This document shows, in pieces, positions 1 to 5,354 of a stretch of DNA of 5,664 bases. How positions within the stretch are numbered: position 1 is the stretch's first letter; the number at the start of each line of letters is the position of its first letter. Source of the DNA: an uncultured Clostridia bacterium. GTDB taxonomy: Bacteria; Bacillota; Clostridia; Christensenellales; Borkfalkiaceae. The position numbers were made by a program, and so were the translations under genes. The stretch lies in assembly GCA_934249265.1 (NCBI GenBank), contig CAKQKQ010000102.1:1-5664 (forward strand), given 5' to 3'. A model generated the notes under the pieces. That model was not told the DNA's origin. It saw only the letters and a program-made list of their open reading frames with translations, and did not search any database.

Positions 1-1370
1 GCAAAAGTCAATCCTAACAATGCGTTTTTGCTTGCGTTTACGTTTATCGGCCCGTTGTTTATCATTGCGGGCAAAACCAAACATAAAACCGTTCTTGCAA
101 TAAGTTCGCCAACACCCGCAATAAACGGAAACAACGATTTTTCGATGCCTTGCAACGAATTGCGCAAAACGTACAATATTCCCAATATATAATATAAAGA
201 CAAATCGCAATAAAGATACGTATTTCCGTACCGAATAGCCAAATCGCTGATTTTTTCGGGAGAATAAAATATTTTCATATACGTTCCGTTTATTGTCAAT
301 AATAGGCCGATTGCCGCGCAAATTATGTAAATGACAAAAGCGATAATCAAAGCGTCTTTTACGCCTTTTTTTACCCTTTCGGTTTCGTTTGCACCGTAGT
401 TTTGACCGCAATAAGAAAGCATTGCAGTGCCTAATGCGTTATACGGACACATTAAAAAATTGTTTAGTTTAGTTGCCGCGCCGAAACCGTTTTGAGCCGC
501 AGCGGAAATGACGACGCCGTCGGTTGAGGTATCGAATTTCACTATCACCGCTTGCATAACGATTAAGCCGATACACAATATCGAAAACTGAAAAGCCAAC
601 GGCAAACCGAGTTTTAAGTGATTAATAACCGAATTCTTTTCAAGTTTGAAATCGGATTTTGTCAGTCGATATTCTTTGTATTTTACAAACGTATAAACAA
701 AACACCCTATTGCCGATATCGCTTGCGCAATAATCGTCGCTATAGCCGCCCCCGCTACGCCCATTTTGAATACGGCGATAAAAAGCAAATCCAACGCTAT
801 GTTAAGAACGGTGGATATAATCAAAAATACGAGCGGCGTATGCGAATCGCCAACGCTTCTTAAAAACGACGAAATCAAATTGTAAAAAATTTGAGTTATG
901 CTGCCGGCAAATATAATAAAAACGTAGACGTATGCCGATCGATATATTTCGTTTTGTATCGGATTGACAGATTTTTCAAGTCCTACCCATTTGAGTAACG
1001 GGTTAATTGAAAAAATCGATATAATTGTGAGCAATATGCTTATTATCAAAGACAAAATTATTTGAGTCGATAACGAACGTTTTACTGCGGCAATGTTTTT
1101 TTGCCCTAAATTTTTTGAAGTTATTACCGAAAAACCGGCAGTGCAACCGAACGCAAATTGCAAAACGATGAAAACTATATTTCCCGTATTGTTTACGCCC
1201 GCGACTTGATTTTCATTGAGAAATTGTCCGCAAATTGCCGCGTCGGCTATCGTATATATTTGTTGGAATAAATAACTTATCAATATAGGAATCGAAAAAC
1301 TTACTATAACTTTCCAAACTTTTCCTTTTGTCAAATCCAACGGCTTGAATAATTCTTTTAATTTATTCAT
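1..1370 (-). CDS. MATE family efflux transporter (C-terminus cut by window edge)
   Basis: I translated this reverse-strand frame by hand: 456 codons are open from the ATG at 1370-1368 to the left edge, with no stop. MATE pumps are inner-membrane antiporters that expel cationic drugs and metabolites using a Na+ or H+ gradient. The protein is hydrophobic throughout, with the two-bundle layout of the family. The N-half has the opening segment around residues 22-48 (SIPILISYLFQQIYTIADA), the stretch 162-179 containing SSFLRSVGDSHTP, and MGVAGAAIAT at 203-212. The C-half has GLPLAFQ at 255-261, CGQNYGA at 321-327 and LRNSLQGIE at 402-410. MATE proteins are usually about 440-470 residues, so only a short tail should be missing. 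The start has AAGGA (1381-1385) ten bases upstream. The gene is divergent from the GyrI-like gene. The family is clear; the substrate and coupling ion cannot be read from the sequence. Confidence 0.93.
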   Translation of the reverse strand, partial: MNKLKELFKPLDLTKGKVWKVIVSFSIPILISYLFQQIYTIADAAICGQFLNENQVAGVNNTGNIVFIVLQFAFGCTAGFSVITSKNLGQKNIAAVKRSLSTQIILSLIISILLTIISIFSINPLLKWVGLEKSVNPIQNEIYRSAYVYVFIIFAGSITQIFYNLISSFLRSVGDSHTPLVFLIISTVLNIALDLLFIAVFKMGVAGAAIATIIAQAISAIGCFVYTFVKYKEYRLTKSDFKLEKNSVINHLKLGLPLAFQFSILCIGLIVMQAVIVKFDTSTDGVVISAAAQNGFGAATKLNNFLMCPYNALGTAMLSYCGQNYGANETERVKKGVKDALIIAFVIYIICAAIGLLLTINGTYMKIFYSPEKISDLAIRYGNTYLYCDLSLYYILGILYVLRNSLQGIEKSLFPFIAGVGELIARTVLCLVLPAMINNGPINVNASKNALLGLTF

Positions 1371-1406
1371 AAATCAAATTTCCTTTTCGCTTGAAAAACA
1401 AAAATA

Positions 1407-1434
1407 ATTATACAACTTTTTTTGAAAATGTAAA
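1407..1434 (-). promoter_or_regulatory. Promoter of the MATE gene
   Basis: Read on the minus strand, TTTACA (1434-1429, one mismatch to TTGACA) is followed after 16 bp by a perfect TATAAT (1412-1407). Transcription would start near 1400, leaving a leader of about 30 nt that contains the AAGGA ribosome site. The spacer is T/A-rich. The assignment rests on consensus match and position only. Confidence 0.7.
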
Positions 1435-1454
1435 TTAAAACGAAACGCTTTTTT

Positions 1455-1477
1455 GCAAAATTTATTTTAAATTTCGC
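1455..1477. repeat. AT-rich inverted repeat between divergent promoters
   Basis: Ten-base arms GCAAAATTTA and TAAATTTCGC flank a TTT centre and match at 9 of 10 positions. The element lies about 20 bp upstream of the MATE -35 box and about 80 bp upstream of the GyrI-like gene's -35 box, where an operator could act on either promoter. It also contains TTGCAAAATTT (1453-1463), which recurs exactly at 3743-3753 at the left end of the second promoter-linked repeat. In such AT-rich DNA a chance palindrome is possible, so the operator role is only a suggestion. Confidence 0.35.
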
Positions 1478-1525
1478 GCCAAAATAAACTACCCCGTTTT
1501 CCCCATACAAAATCCGCTAACAGTT

Positions 1526-1568
1526 TTGCAAAAATTCAACCCCGCAACACAACAGCGGTTGAAAAATT
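1526..1568 (+). repeat. Promoter-linked 43-bp repeat, copy A
   Basis: This stretch matches 3743-3785 without gaps at 39 of 43 positions, and the final 26 bases (1543-1568) are identical. The identical core contains CAAC-N9-GTTG (1545-1561) and runs through the -35 hexamer TTGAAA at 1559-1564. In this copy a longer imperfect dyad is visible: TTCAACC(C)CG at 1535-1544 against CGGTTGAA at 1556-1563, with an 11-bp spacer. Both copies sit at the same place relative to a sigma70-type promoter, which points to a conserved transcription-factor site or a duplicated promoter rather than random similarity. The binding protein is unknown. Confidence 0.75.
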
Positions 1569-1587
1569 TAGAAATTTATGTTACAAT
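1559..1587 (+). promoter_or_regulatory. Promoter of the GyrI-like gene
   Basis: TTGAAA (1559-1564) and TACAAT (1582-1587) are separated by exactly 17 bp. The start of transcription would fall near 1594, giving a leader of about 20 nt that carries the AAGGTAGG ribosome site (1601-1608). The -35 box lies inside the repeated 26-bp core, so a protein bound there would be expected to block or contact RNA polymerase. Confidence 0.75.
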
Positions 1588-1613
1588 TATTTTATTAATA
1601 AAGGTAGGTAAAT

Positions 1614-2264
1614 ATGGTGGCGTTCGATTTCAAAAAAGAATATAAAGAATTTTATATGCCAAAAAATAAACCGTCGATTATTACCGTTCCGAAAATGAAT
1701 TATTTGGTGGTACGCGGCAAAGGTAACCCCAACGACGAAAACAGCGAATATAAAAAGTCTATCGGTCTTTTGTATGCTATTGCTTTTACCATCAAAATGA
1801 GTTATAAAGGTTCGCATAAAATCGACGGATATTTCGAATACGTCGTGCCGCCGCTTGAAGGTTTTTGGTGGCAAAACGGCAGTTTGGGCGAAATCGATTA
1901 CGCACACAAAGACAATTTTAATTTTATATCTCTTATTCGCTTGCCGGATTTCGTCTCAAAAATTGATTTCGATTGGGCGATAGAAGAAGCAACTCGAAAG
2001 AAAAAAGAAGATTTTTCCAAGGTCGAATTTTTGACGTATGACGAAGGCGTTTGCGTTCAGTGTATGCATATCGGAAGTTACGACGACGAGCCGCAAACCG
2101 TTTCGCTTATGCACGAATTTATCGAGAAAAACGGATATAAATTAGATATAGCCGAAAATCGATATCATCACGAAATATATTTGTCCGACCCGCGCAAGTG
2201 CGCAGTGGAAAAATTGAAAACAGCCATTAGAATTCCCGTCAAAAAAACGGAATTTAATATATAA
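1614..2264 (+). CDS. GyrI-like domain protein, possible cyclopropanoid hydrolase
   Basis: The 216-residue protein fits the stand-alone GyrI-like (SbmC/AraC effector-binding fold) family that includes Listeria Lin2189. Conserved landmarks are PSIITVPKMNYLVVRGKGNP (20-39), IGLLYAIAFTIKMS (50-63), PPLEGFWW (79-86), MHIGSYDDEP (151-160) and HHEIYLSDPRK (185-195). GyrI-like domains bind small molecules; Lin2189 and YtkR7 are known to hydrolyse cyclopropane-bearing DNA-alkylating toxins of the yatakemycin/CC-1065 type. The aromatic-rich PPLEGFWW and the paired histidines fit a ligand pocket, but I cannot assign catalytic residues with certainty. There is no DNA-binding domain, so it is not an AraC regulator, and no signal peptide, so it is cytoplasmic. 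AAGGTAGG (1601-1608) supports the chosen start, and an internal Met15 would cut into the conserved N-terminus. The promoter carries a repeat shared with the GNAT operon. The family is confident; the enzymatic role is inferred. Confidence 0.88.
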   Translation: MVAFDFKKEYKEFYMPKNKPSIITVPKMNYLVVRGKGNPNDENSEYKKSIGLLYAIAFTIKMSYKGSHKIDGYFEYVVPPLEGFWWQNGSLGEIDYAHKDNFNFISLIRLPDFVSKIDFDWAIEEATRKKKEDFSKVEFLTYDEGVCVQCMHIGSYDDEPQTVSLMHEFIEKNGYKLDIAENRYHHEIYLSDPRKCAVEKLKTAIRIPVKKTEFNI

Positions 2265-2269
2265 TTTTT
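2231..2269 (+). terminator. Weak possible terminator at the end of the GyrI-like gene
   Basis: The last codons hold a hairpin: AATTCCCGT (2231-2239) pairs with ACGGAATT (2247-2254) if one C is bulged, with a 7-nt A-rich loop. Five T residues follow at 2265-2269, but ten bases after the stem, which is too far for a standard intrinsic terminator. It may reduce read-through into the riboswitch, or do nothing. Confidence 0.22.
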
Positions 2270-2287
2270 CAATGTTTTGGCTTTTTC

Positions 2288-2316
2288 TTGACTTTTAAAT
2301 TTCATAATGCTAAAAT
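2288..2316 (+). promoter_or_regulatory. Promoter of the riboswitch-antiporter transcript
   Basis: TTGACT (2288-2293) and TAAAAT (2311-2316) are separated by 17 bp. The predicted start, about 2322-2324, coincides with the first paired bases of the fluoride aptamer. This is where a riboswitch promoter should be and supports both calls. Confidence 0.72.
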
Positions 2317-2320
2317 GATA

Positions 2321-2383
2321 TGCGGAAATGAAGTTCTTCCGCAAGGGCAACCTTGAAACCGCGTTAACGCTGATGACTTCTGC
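2321..2383 (+). ncRNA. Fluoride riboswitch aptamer (crcB motif)
   Basis: The pattern matches the fluoride (crcB) aptamer. A first stem TGCGGAA (2321-2327) / TTCCGCA (2337-2343) is capped by ATGAAGTTC, which contains the typical ATG. Next come the AAACCGCG...CGCTGATGACTTC segment (2356-2380) and its small GCG/CGC hairpin (2361-2363 / 2368-2370). The pseudoknot is visible: GAAGT (2330-2334) in the first loop can pair with ACTTC (2376-2380). The GCTGATGA-plus-complement signature is the most diagnostic part of this class. An extra small hairpin, AAGG-GCAA-CCTT (2343-2354), sits in the joining region. Fluoride with Mg2+ stabilises the pseudoknot. The aptamer is followed at once by a terminator whose 5' arm overlaps it, so fluoride should switch the downstream antiporter on. 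Confidence 0.92.
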
Positions 2384-2416
2384 GAATTTTTATCGCAGGA
2401 CATCGGCTTTTTTATT
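2369..2416 (+). terminator. Riboswitch expression-platform intrinsic terminator
   Basis: GCTGATG (2369-2375) pairs with CATCGGC (2401-2407), and TTCTGCGA (2378-2385) pairs with TCGCAGGA (2393-2400). Only AC at 2376-2377 is bulged and the loop is ATTTTTA. Six T residues follow (2408-2413). The 5' arm consumes most of the pseudoknot strand ACTTC and the CGC of the aptamer hairpin, so aptamer and terminator cannot form together. Without fluoride the stem should form and stop transcription before the antiporter gene; with fluoride it should be prevented. Confidence 0.9.
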
Positions 2417-2435
2417 GCCCTGAAAGGAGAATTTT

Positions 2436-3629
2436 ATGTCATTTTTAACATCACTTGCCATTATTTTGTTGTCCGCACTGATACTCGGAAGTTTGTTTCG
2501 CAAAATTAAACTGCCGCCGCTTATCGGAATGTTACTTGTCGGAATAGTGTTAAGTCCACACCTTCTTAACCTAATTTCGCCCGATATTCTCAATATTTCA
2601 AGCGATTTAAGACAACTCGCATTGATAATCATATTGACCCGCGCGGGACTATCGCTAAAACTCGATGATCTTAAAAAAGTGGGCAGACCCGCAATATTGC
2701 TCTGCTTTTTACCCGCAACGTTTGAAATAATCGGCTACGCTTTAATTGCCCCGCTCGTTTTGGGTTTATCGATACAAGAAAGTGCATTGACGGGAGCGGT
2801 AATGGGCGCGGTTTCGCCCGCGGTTGTAGTCCCACGTATGCTTAAACTTAAAGAAGAAGGTTACGGAACAAACAAAAGCATTCCGCAGATGATAATTGCC
2901 GGCTCGTCTTGCGACGACGTTTTTGTAATAGTCCTTTTTACGGCACTACTCACAACCGTGAGCGGCGGCGGTTTTGACTTTAATATATTGTGGCAAATTC
3001 CCGTTTCTATTGTTTTAGGCGTAATTGTCGGTGTTTTTTGCGGATATGTTTTCTCACTGTTTTTCAAACGTTTTAAAGTCCGCGATACCGTAAAAATCAT
3101 AATTTTGTTGAGCGTTTCGTTTTTACTTATCGCGCTTGAAAATTTAATAAAAAAACACGTTCCTTTTTCGGGACTTCTTGCAATAATTTCTCTCGGAATT
3201 ATGTTTAATATGAAGTCCGAAGAACGCGCGAAAAGGCTGTCTATAAGATATGAAAAACTGTGGGTTTTTGCCGAAATAATTTTGTTTGTCCTTGTCGGCG
3301 CGGAAGTCGATATTTCGTACGTGCTTTCAAACGGCGGCAGCGTAATTATAGTTTTGTTTTGCGCGCTGGCATTTAGAATAATCGGCGTTTTTGTTTGCCT
3401 TATAAAAACGCCTTTGACATTTAAAGAAAGACTGTTTTGCGCAATTGCCTACATCCCAAAAGCAACGGTTCAAGCGGCAATAGGTGCAATTCCGCTTTCG
3501 GTAGGACTTGAGTGCGGTCAAACGATTTTAACTTGCGCCGTCTTGGCGATACTTATCACTGCCCCGCTCGGAGCAATTGCAACCGATTTATCGTACAAAA
3601 AACTGCTTGCAAAAACCGAGACGAAATAA
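2436..3629 (+). CDS. Cation:proton antiporter (NhaP/NHA-like), fluoride-riboswitch controlled
   Basis: A 397-residue, highly hydrophobic membrane protein of the monovalent cation:proton antiporter superfamily (Na_H_exchanger domain), with about 12 membrane segments over nearly its full length. Landmarks are LTRAGLSL (67-74), the unwound-helix-type SPAVVVP (127-133), the paired acids D160-D161 in AGSSCDD, LVGAEVD (286-292), R314 and IPKATVQAAIG (340-350). The DD pair and PKATVQAA resemble the electrogenic CPA2/NHA (SLC9B-like) branch more than the ND-bearing CPA1 branch. AAAGGAG (2423-2429) six bases before the ATG fixes the start. The gene is preceded by its own promoter and a fluoride riboswitch, and the original crcB RNA survey already listed sodium-proton antiporters among linked genes. 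It may restore pH or ion balance during HF stress or move fluoride directly; the sequence cannot decide. I see no convincing terminator after it. Confidence 0.93.
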   Translation: MSFLTSLAIILLSALILGSLFRKIKLPPLIGMLLVGIVLSPHLLNLISPDILNISSDLRQLALIIILTRAGLSLKLDDLKKVGRPAILLCFLPATFEIIGYALIAPLVLGLSIQESALTGAVMGAVSPAVVVPRMLKLKEEGYGTNKSIPQMIIAGSSCDDVFVIVLFTALLTTVSGGGFDFNILWQIPVSIVLGVIVGVFCGYVFSLFFKRFKVRDTVKIIILLSVSFLLIALENLIKKHVPFSGLLAIISLGIMFNMKSEERAKRLSIRYEKLWVFAEIILFVLVGAEVDISYVLSNGGSVIIVLFCALAFRIIGVFVCLIKTPLTFKERLFCAIAYIPKATVQAAIGAIPLSVGLECGQTILTCAVLAILITAPLGAIATDLSYKKLLAKTETK

Positions 3630-3742
3630 AAAACAAAATTGTTGCGTTTCTGTAAAATTTAACTTTCTGTTTTTATAAAATCCAACTCTATATACACTGT
3701 TTTTAATATCCATCGCTACTTCCCAAACCAAATCTTGTTGCC

Positions 3743-3785
3743 TTGCAAAATTTCATCTTCGCAACACAACAGCGGTTGAAAAATT
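3743..3785 (+). repeat. Promoter-linked 43-bp repeat, copy B
   Basis: This is the second copy of the element at 1526-1568, matching at 39 of 43 positions with an identical 26-base core at 3760-3785. The -35 box TTGAAA (3776-3781) falls at the same place in the core as in copy A. The four differences are all in the left 17 bases, so the long dyad seen in copy A is weaker here, while CAAC-N9-GTTG is unchanged. Conservation concentrated on the core and -35 region fits a regulator site. Confidence 0.75.
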
Positions 3786-3804
3786 GAAAAAACAGTGATA
3801 TAAT
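3776..3804 (+). promoter_or_regulatory. Promoter of the GNAT-LysR operon
   Basis: TTGAAA (3776-3781) and a perfect TATAAT (3799-3804) are 17 bp apart. The predicted start of transcription is near 3811, after the first in-frame ATG at 3809, so translation must start later, at 3836. The intergenic DNA from 3630 to here has no other gene, and apart from the repeat I see no clear structure in it. Confidence 0.78.
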
Positions 3805-3835
3805 TATTATGAAAATTATTTATCGGAGTTTTTCA

Positions 3836-4306
3836 ATGGATAATATAAGAAAAGCAACAATAAGCGATTTACCAAAAATCAACACCCTTCTTTACGAAGT
3901 TCAAAAAGTTCATAGCGACGTTCGTCCGGATTTATTTAAGGCGGGAGCGAAAAAATACACCGACAAACAATTAAAAGCCATATTTGAAAACGATATGACT
4001 CCCGTTTTTGTTTTTGAAACAAATAATAATATTCTCGGATACGTCTTTTGCATCTTTAAACAAGAGTTGACGAGCAACACGTTAACCCCTATAAAAACGC
4101 TGTATATCGATGATTTATGCGTTGACGAACACTCTCGCGGAGAACATATCGGCACGAAATTATATAATTTCGTGATAGATTACGCAAGAAAAACGGGTTG
4201 CTATAACGTAACCTTAAACGTTTGGGCAGACAACTTAAACGCAGTCAAGTTTTATGAGTCGATAGGTTTGAAAATACAAAAAATCGGCATGGAAAAAATA
4301 TTGTAA
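3836..4306 (+). CDS. GNAT family N-acetyltransferase
   Basis: A 156-residue GNAT enzyme, which would transfer acetyl from acetyl-CoA to an unidentified amine. It opens with the typical MDNIRKATISDLPKINTLL. Motif A is IDDLCVDEHSRGEHIGTKLY (91-110). Its acetyl-CoA pyrophosphate loop reads R101-G-E-H-I-G106, with His where the consensus RxxGxG has Gly; the rest of the loop is intact. Motif B is NLNAVKFY (133-140). The length is normal for a single GNAT domain. I chose the ATG at 3836 because GGAG (3825-3828) sits seven bases upstream. The in-frame ATG at 3809 is only four bases after the -10 box, would precede the expected transcript start and adds nine non-conserved residues. LysR follows after 30 bp, so the two are probably co-transcribed. 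The substrate is unknown; drug, polyamine or protein N-terminus acetylation cannot be distinguished. Confidence 0.9.
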   Translation: MDNIRKATISDLPKINTLLYEVQKVHSDVRPDLFKAGAKKYTDKQLKAIFENDMTPVFVFETNNNILGYVFCIFKQELTSNTLTPIKTLYIDDLCVDEHSRGEHIGTKLYNFVIDYARKTGCYNVTLNVWADNLNAVKFYESIGLKIQKIGMEKIL

Positions 4307-4336
4307 ACCGCCGTTGTTTACTTACGGAGAAACGCA

Positions 4337-5218
4337 ATGATACTTCAAAGAATAAAATATTTCATTGCCGTTGTAGAATGTAACAGTTTTACCGAAGCGG
4401 CAGAACGCTGTTATATATCTCAATCGGCAATTTCTCAACAAATAAACGCATTGGAAGACGAACTAAAAGTAAGACTTTACAAACGCAGCGGACGCAAATT
4501 TTCTTTGACCGCAGCAGGTGAATATTTTTATAAACACGGTAAAAAAATTATACAAGAAGTGGACGAGTTGAAAGAATCGACTTCTAAAATAGCCGTTGAC
4601 GACGAATTAAATTTATCTATAGGTTATCTTGCAAGTTATGACGGCGCGGAATTGTCAAACGCCGTCGCGGATTTTTCAAAAACTTATCCCGAAGTTTCAA
4701 TAAACGTCCGTAAAGGCACGCATGAAGACCTATATGATTTTTTAAGAACCGACAAAACTTTGCTTGTGATAAACGACCAAAGACGAGCATTTTCCGACGA
4801 ATATGAAAACTTCGTTTTAAAGCAATGCCCCGCCCTCGTCGAGTTTTCTCCCGAACATCCGCTTGCCGCGCTCGACGAGATTACTACTGACGACCTTGAA
4901 AAATACCCTTGCATTTTAATAGCGGGAAAAAATCAGCAAACAACCGAACAAAACTTCTACGAAAAAACACTTGGAATAGGTAAAATATTCGACTTCGCCG
5001 AAAGTTTAGACGAAGCAAGGCTGATGACTTTATCCGGTCGCGGGTATATGCTTGTCGAAAAAGGCGAACCGTCAAAAAATTCATCGCTTGCAATAAAAGA
5101 AGTAAAACGCCCCGACGGTTCGGCAATCGTAAGGACTTATTGCGCTTTTTGGAAAAAAAGCAAGTCTAATTACTATATTGAAGAATTTGCCGAAATTTTA
5201 AGGCAAAAATTTAATTGA
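4337..5218 (+). CDS. LysR-type transcriptional regulator
   Basis: At 293 residues this has normal length for the family. The N-terminal winged helix-turn-helix is clear: FTEAAERCYISQSAISQQINALEDELKVRLYKR spans residues 18-50, with the recognition helix near 29-38, then the linker helix at about 58-88. Residues 90-293 form the periplasmic-binding-like effector domain (LNLSIGYLASYDGAELSNAV start at 91), which binds an unknown co-inducer. GGAG (4326-4329) lies seven bases before the ATG. It lies 30 bp behind the GNAT gene in the same direction and probably shares its promoter, so autoregulation through the repeat at 3743-3785 is possible. A flavodoxin gene with its own promoter follows after a terminator and is another candidate target. 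LysR proteins usually regulate a divergent neighbour; here the neighbours are co-directional. The targets are inferred, not shown. Confidence 0.93.
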   Translation: MILQRIKYFIAVVECNSFTEAAERCYISQSAISQQINALEDELKVRLYKRSGRKFSLTAAGEYFYKHGKKIIQEVDELKESTSKIAVDDELNLSIGYLASYDGAELSNAVADFSKTYPEVSINVRKGTHEDLYDFLRTDKTLLVINDQRRAFSDEYENFVLKQCPALVEFSPEHPLAALDEITTDDLEKYPCILIAGKNQQTTEQNFYEKTLGIGKIFDFAESLDEARLMTLSGRGYMLVEKGEPSKNSSLAIKEVKRPDGSAIVRTYCAFWKKSKSNYYIEEFAEILRQKFN

Positions 5219-5235
5219 TGATTTAATTTCTTTTT

Positions 5236-5264
5236 CGCCCCTTTATAGGGGCGTTTTTATTTAT
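5236..5264 (+). terminator. Intrinsic terminator of the GNAT-LysR operon
   Basis: A perfect 7-bp GC-rich stem CGCCCCT (5236-5242) / AGGGGCG (5247-5253) with a TTAT loop is followed by five T residues (5254-5258) and then ATTTATT. It begins 17 bases after the LysR stop. On the other strand the stem is followed by A residues, so it works only in the plus direction. Confidence 0.93.
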
Positions 5265-5279
5265 TAGTTTTACTTATAA

Positions 5280-5312
5280 ATTATCCTCAAAAACAAGATT
5301 GATAATTTTATC
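5280..5312. promoter_or_regulatory. Possible operator half-sites upstream of the flavodoxin gene
   Basis: ATTATC (5280-5285) is the inverse of GATAAT (5301-5306), with 15 bp between them, and GATAA-TT-TTATC (5301-5312) forms a second small dyad. Together these are three half-sites that overlap and precede the flavodoxin -35 box, an arrangement a LysR-type protein could use. All are short and AT-rich, so this is tentative. Confidence 0.3.
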
Positions 5313-5327
5313 CAAGCGTTATATAAT
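5299..5327 (+). promoter_or_regulatory. Promoter of the flavodoxin gene
   Basis: TTGATA (5299-5304) and a perfect TATAAT (5322-5327) are 17 bp apart. Transcription would start near 5334, leaving about 20 nt before the ATG. It lies after the LysR terminator, so the flavodoxin gene is an independent unit. Confidence 0.78.
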
Positions 5328-5354
5328 ATACTCAAATCAAAGGAGGTATAAAAA

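Noticed and set aside
618..863. 81-codon plus-strand open frame
   Set aside because: It lies wholly inside the minus-strand MATE gene and has a low-complexity, Arg/Tyr-rich product with no family resemblance.
1587..1907. 106-codon minus-strand open frame
   Set aside because: It is antisense to the GyrI-like gene, whose translation shows clear family motifs and a ribosome site; the antisense product shows none.
2168..2350. 60-codon minus-strand open frame over the riboswitch
   Set aside because: It spans the end of the GyrI-like gene and the fluoride aptamer; the RNA structure explains the sequence better than a short unsupported protein.
3630..3675. Possible terminator after the antiporter (AACAA-AA-TTGTT)
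   Set aside because: The arms are five AT-rich pairs with a two-base loop, and no T run follows directly.
3667..3705. Nine-base direct repeat CTGTTTTTA at 3667 and 3697
   Set aside because: Short and AT-rich in AT-rich intergenic DNA; no hairpin or promoter feature is associated with it.
1526..3785. Repeat pair as ends of a mobile element or a CRISPR array
   Set aside because: The copies are direct, only two in number, about 2.2 kb apart, and each is tied to a promoter; no transposase, terminal inverted repeats or regular spacers lie between them.
4684..5126. Two minus-strand open frames within the LysR gene
   Set aside because: Both are shadows of the LysR coding sequence with no ribosome site or recognisable motif.
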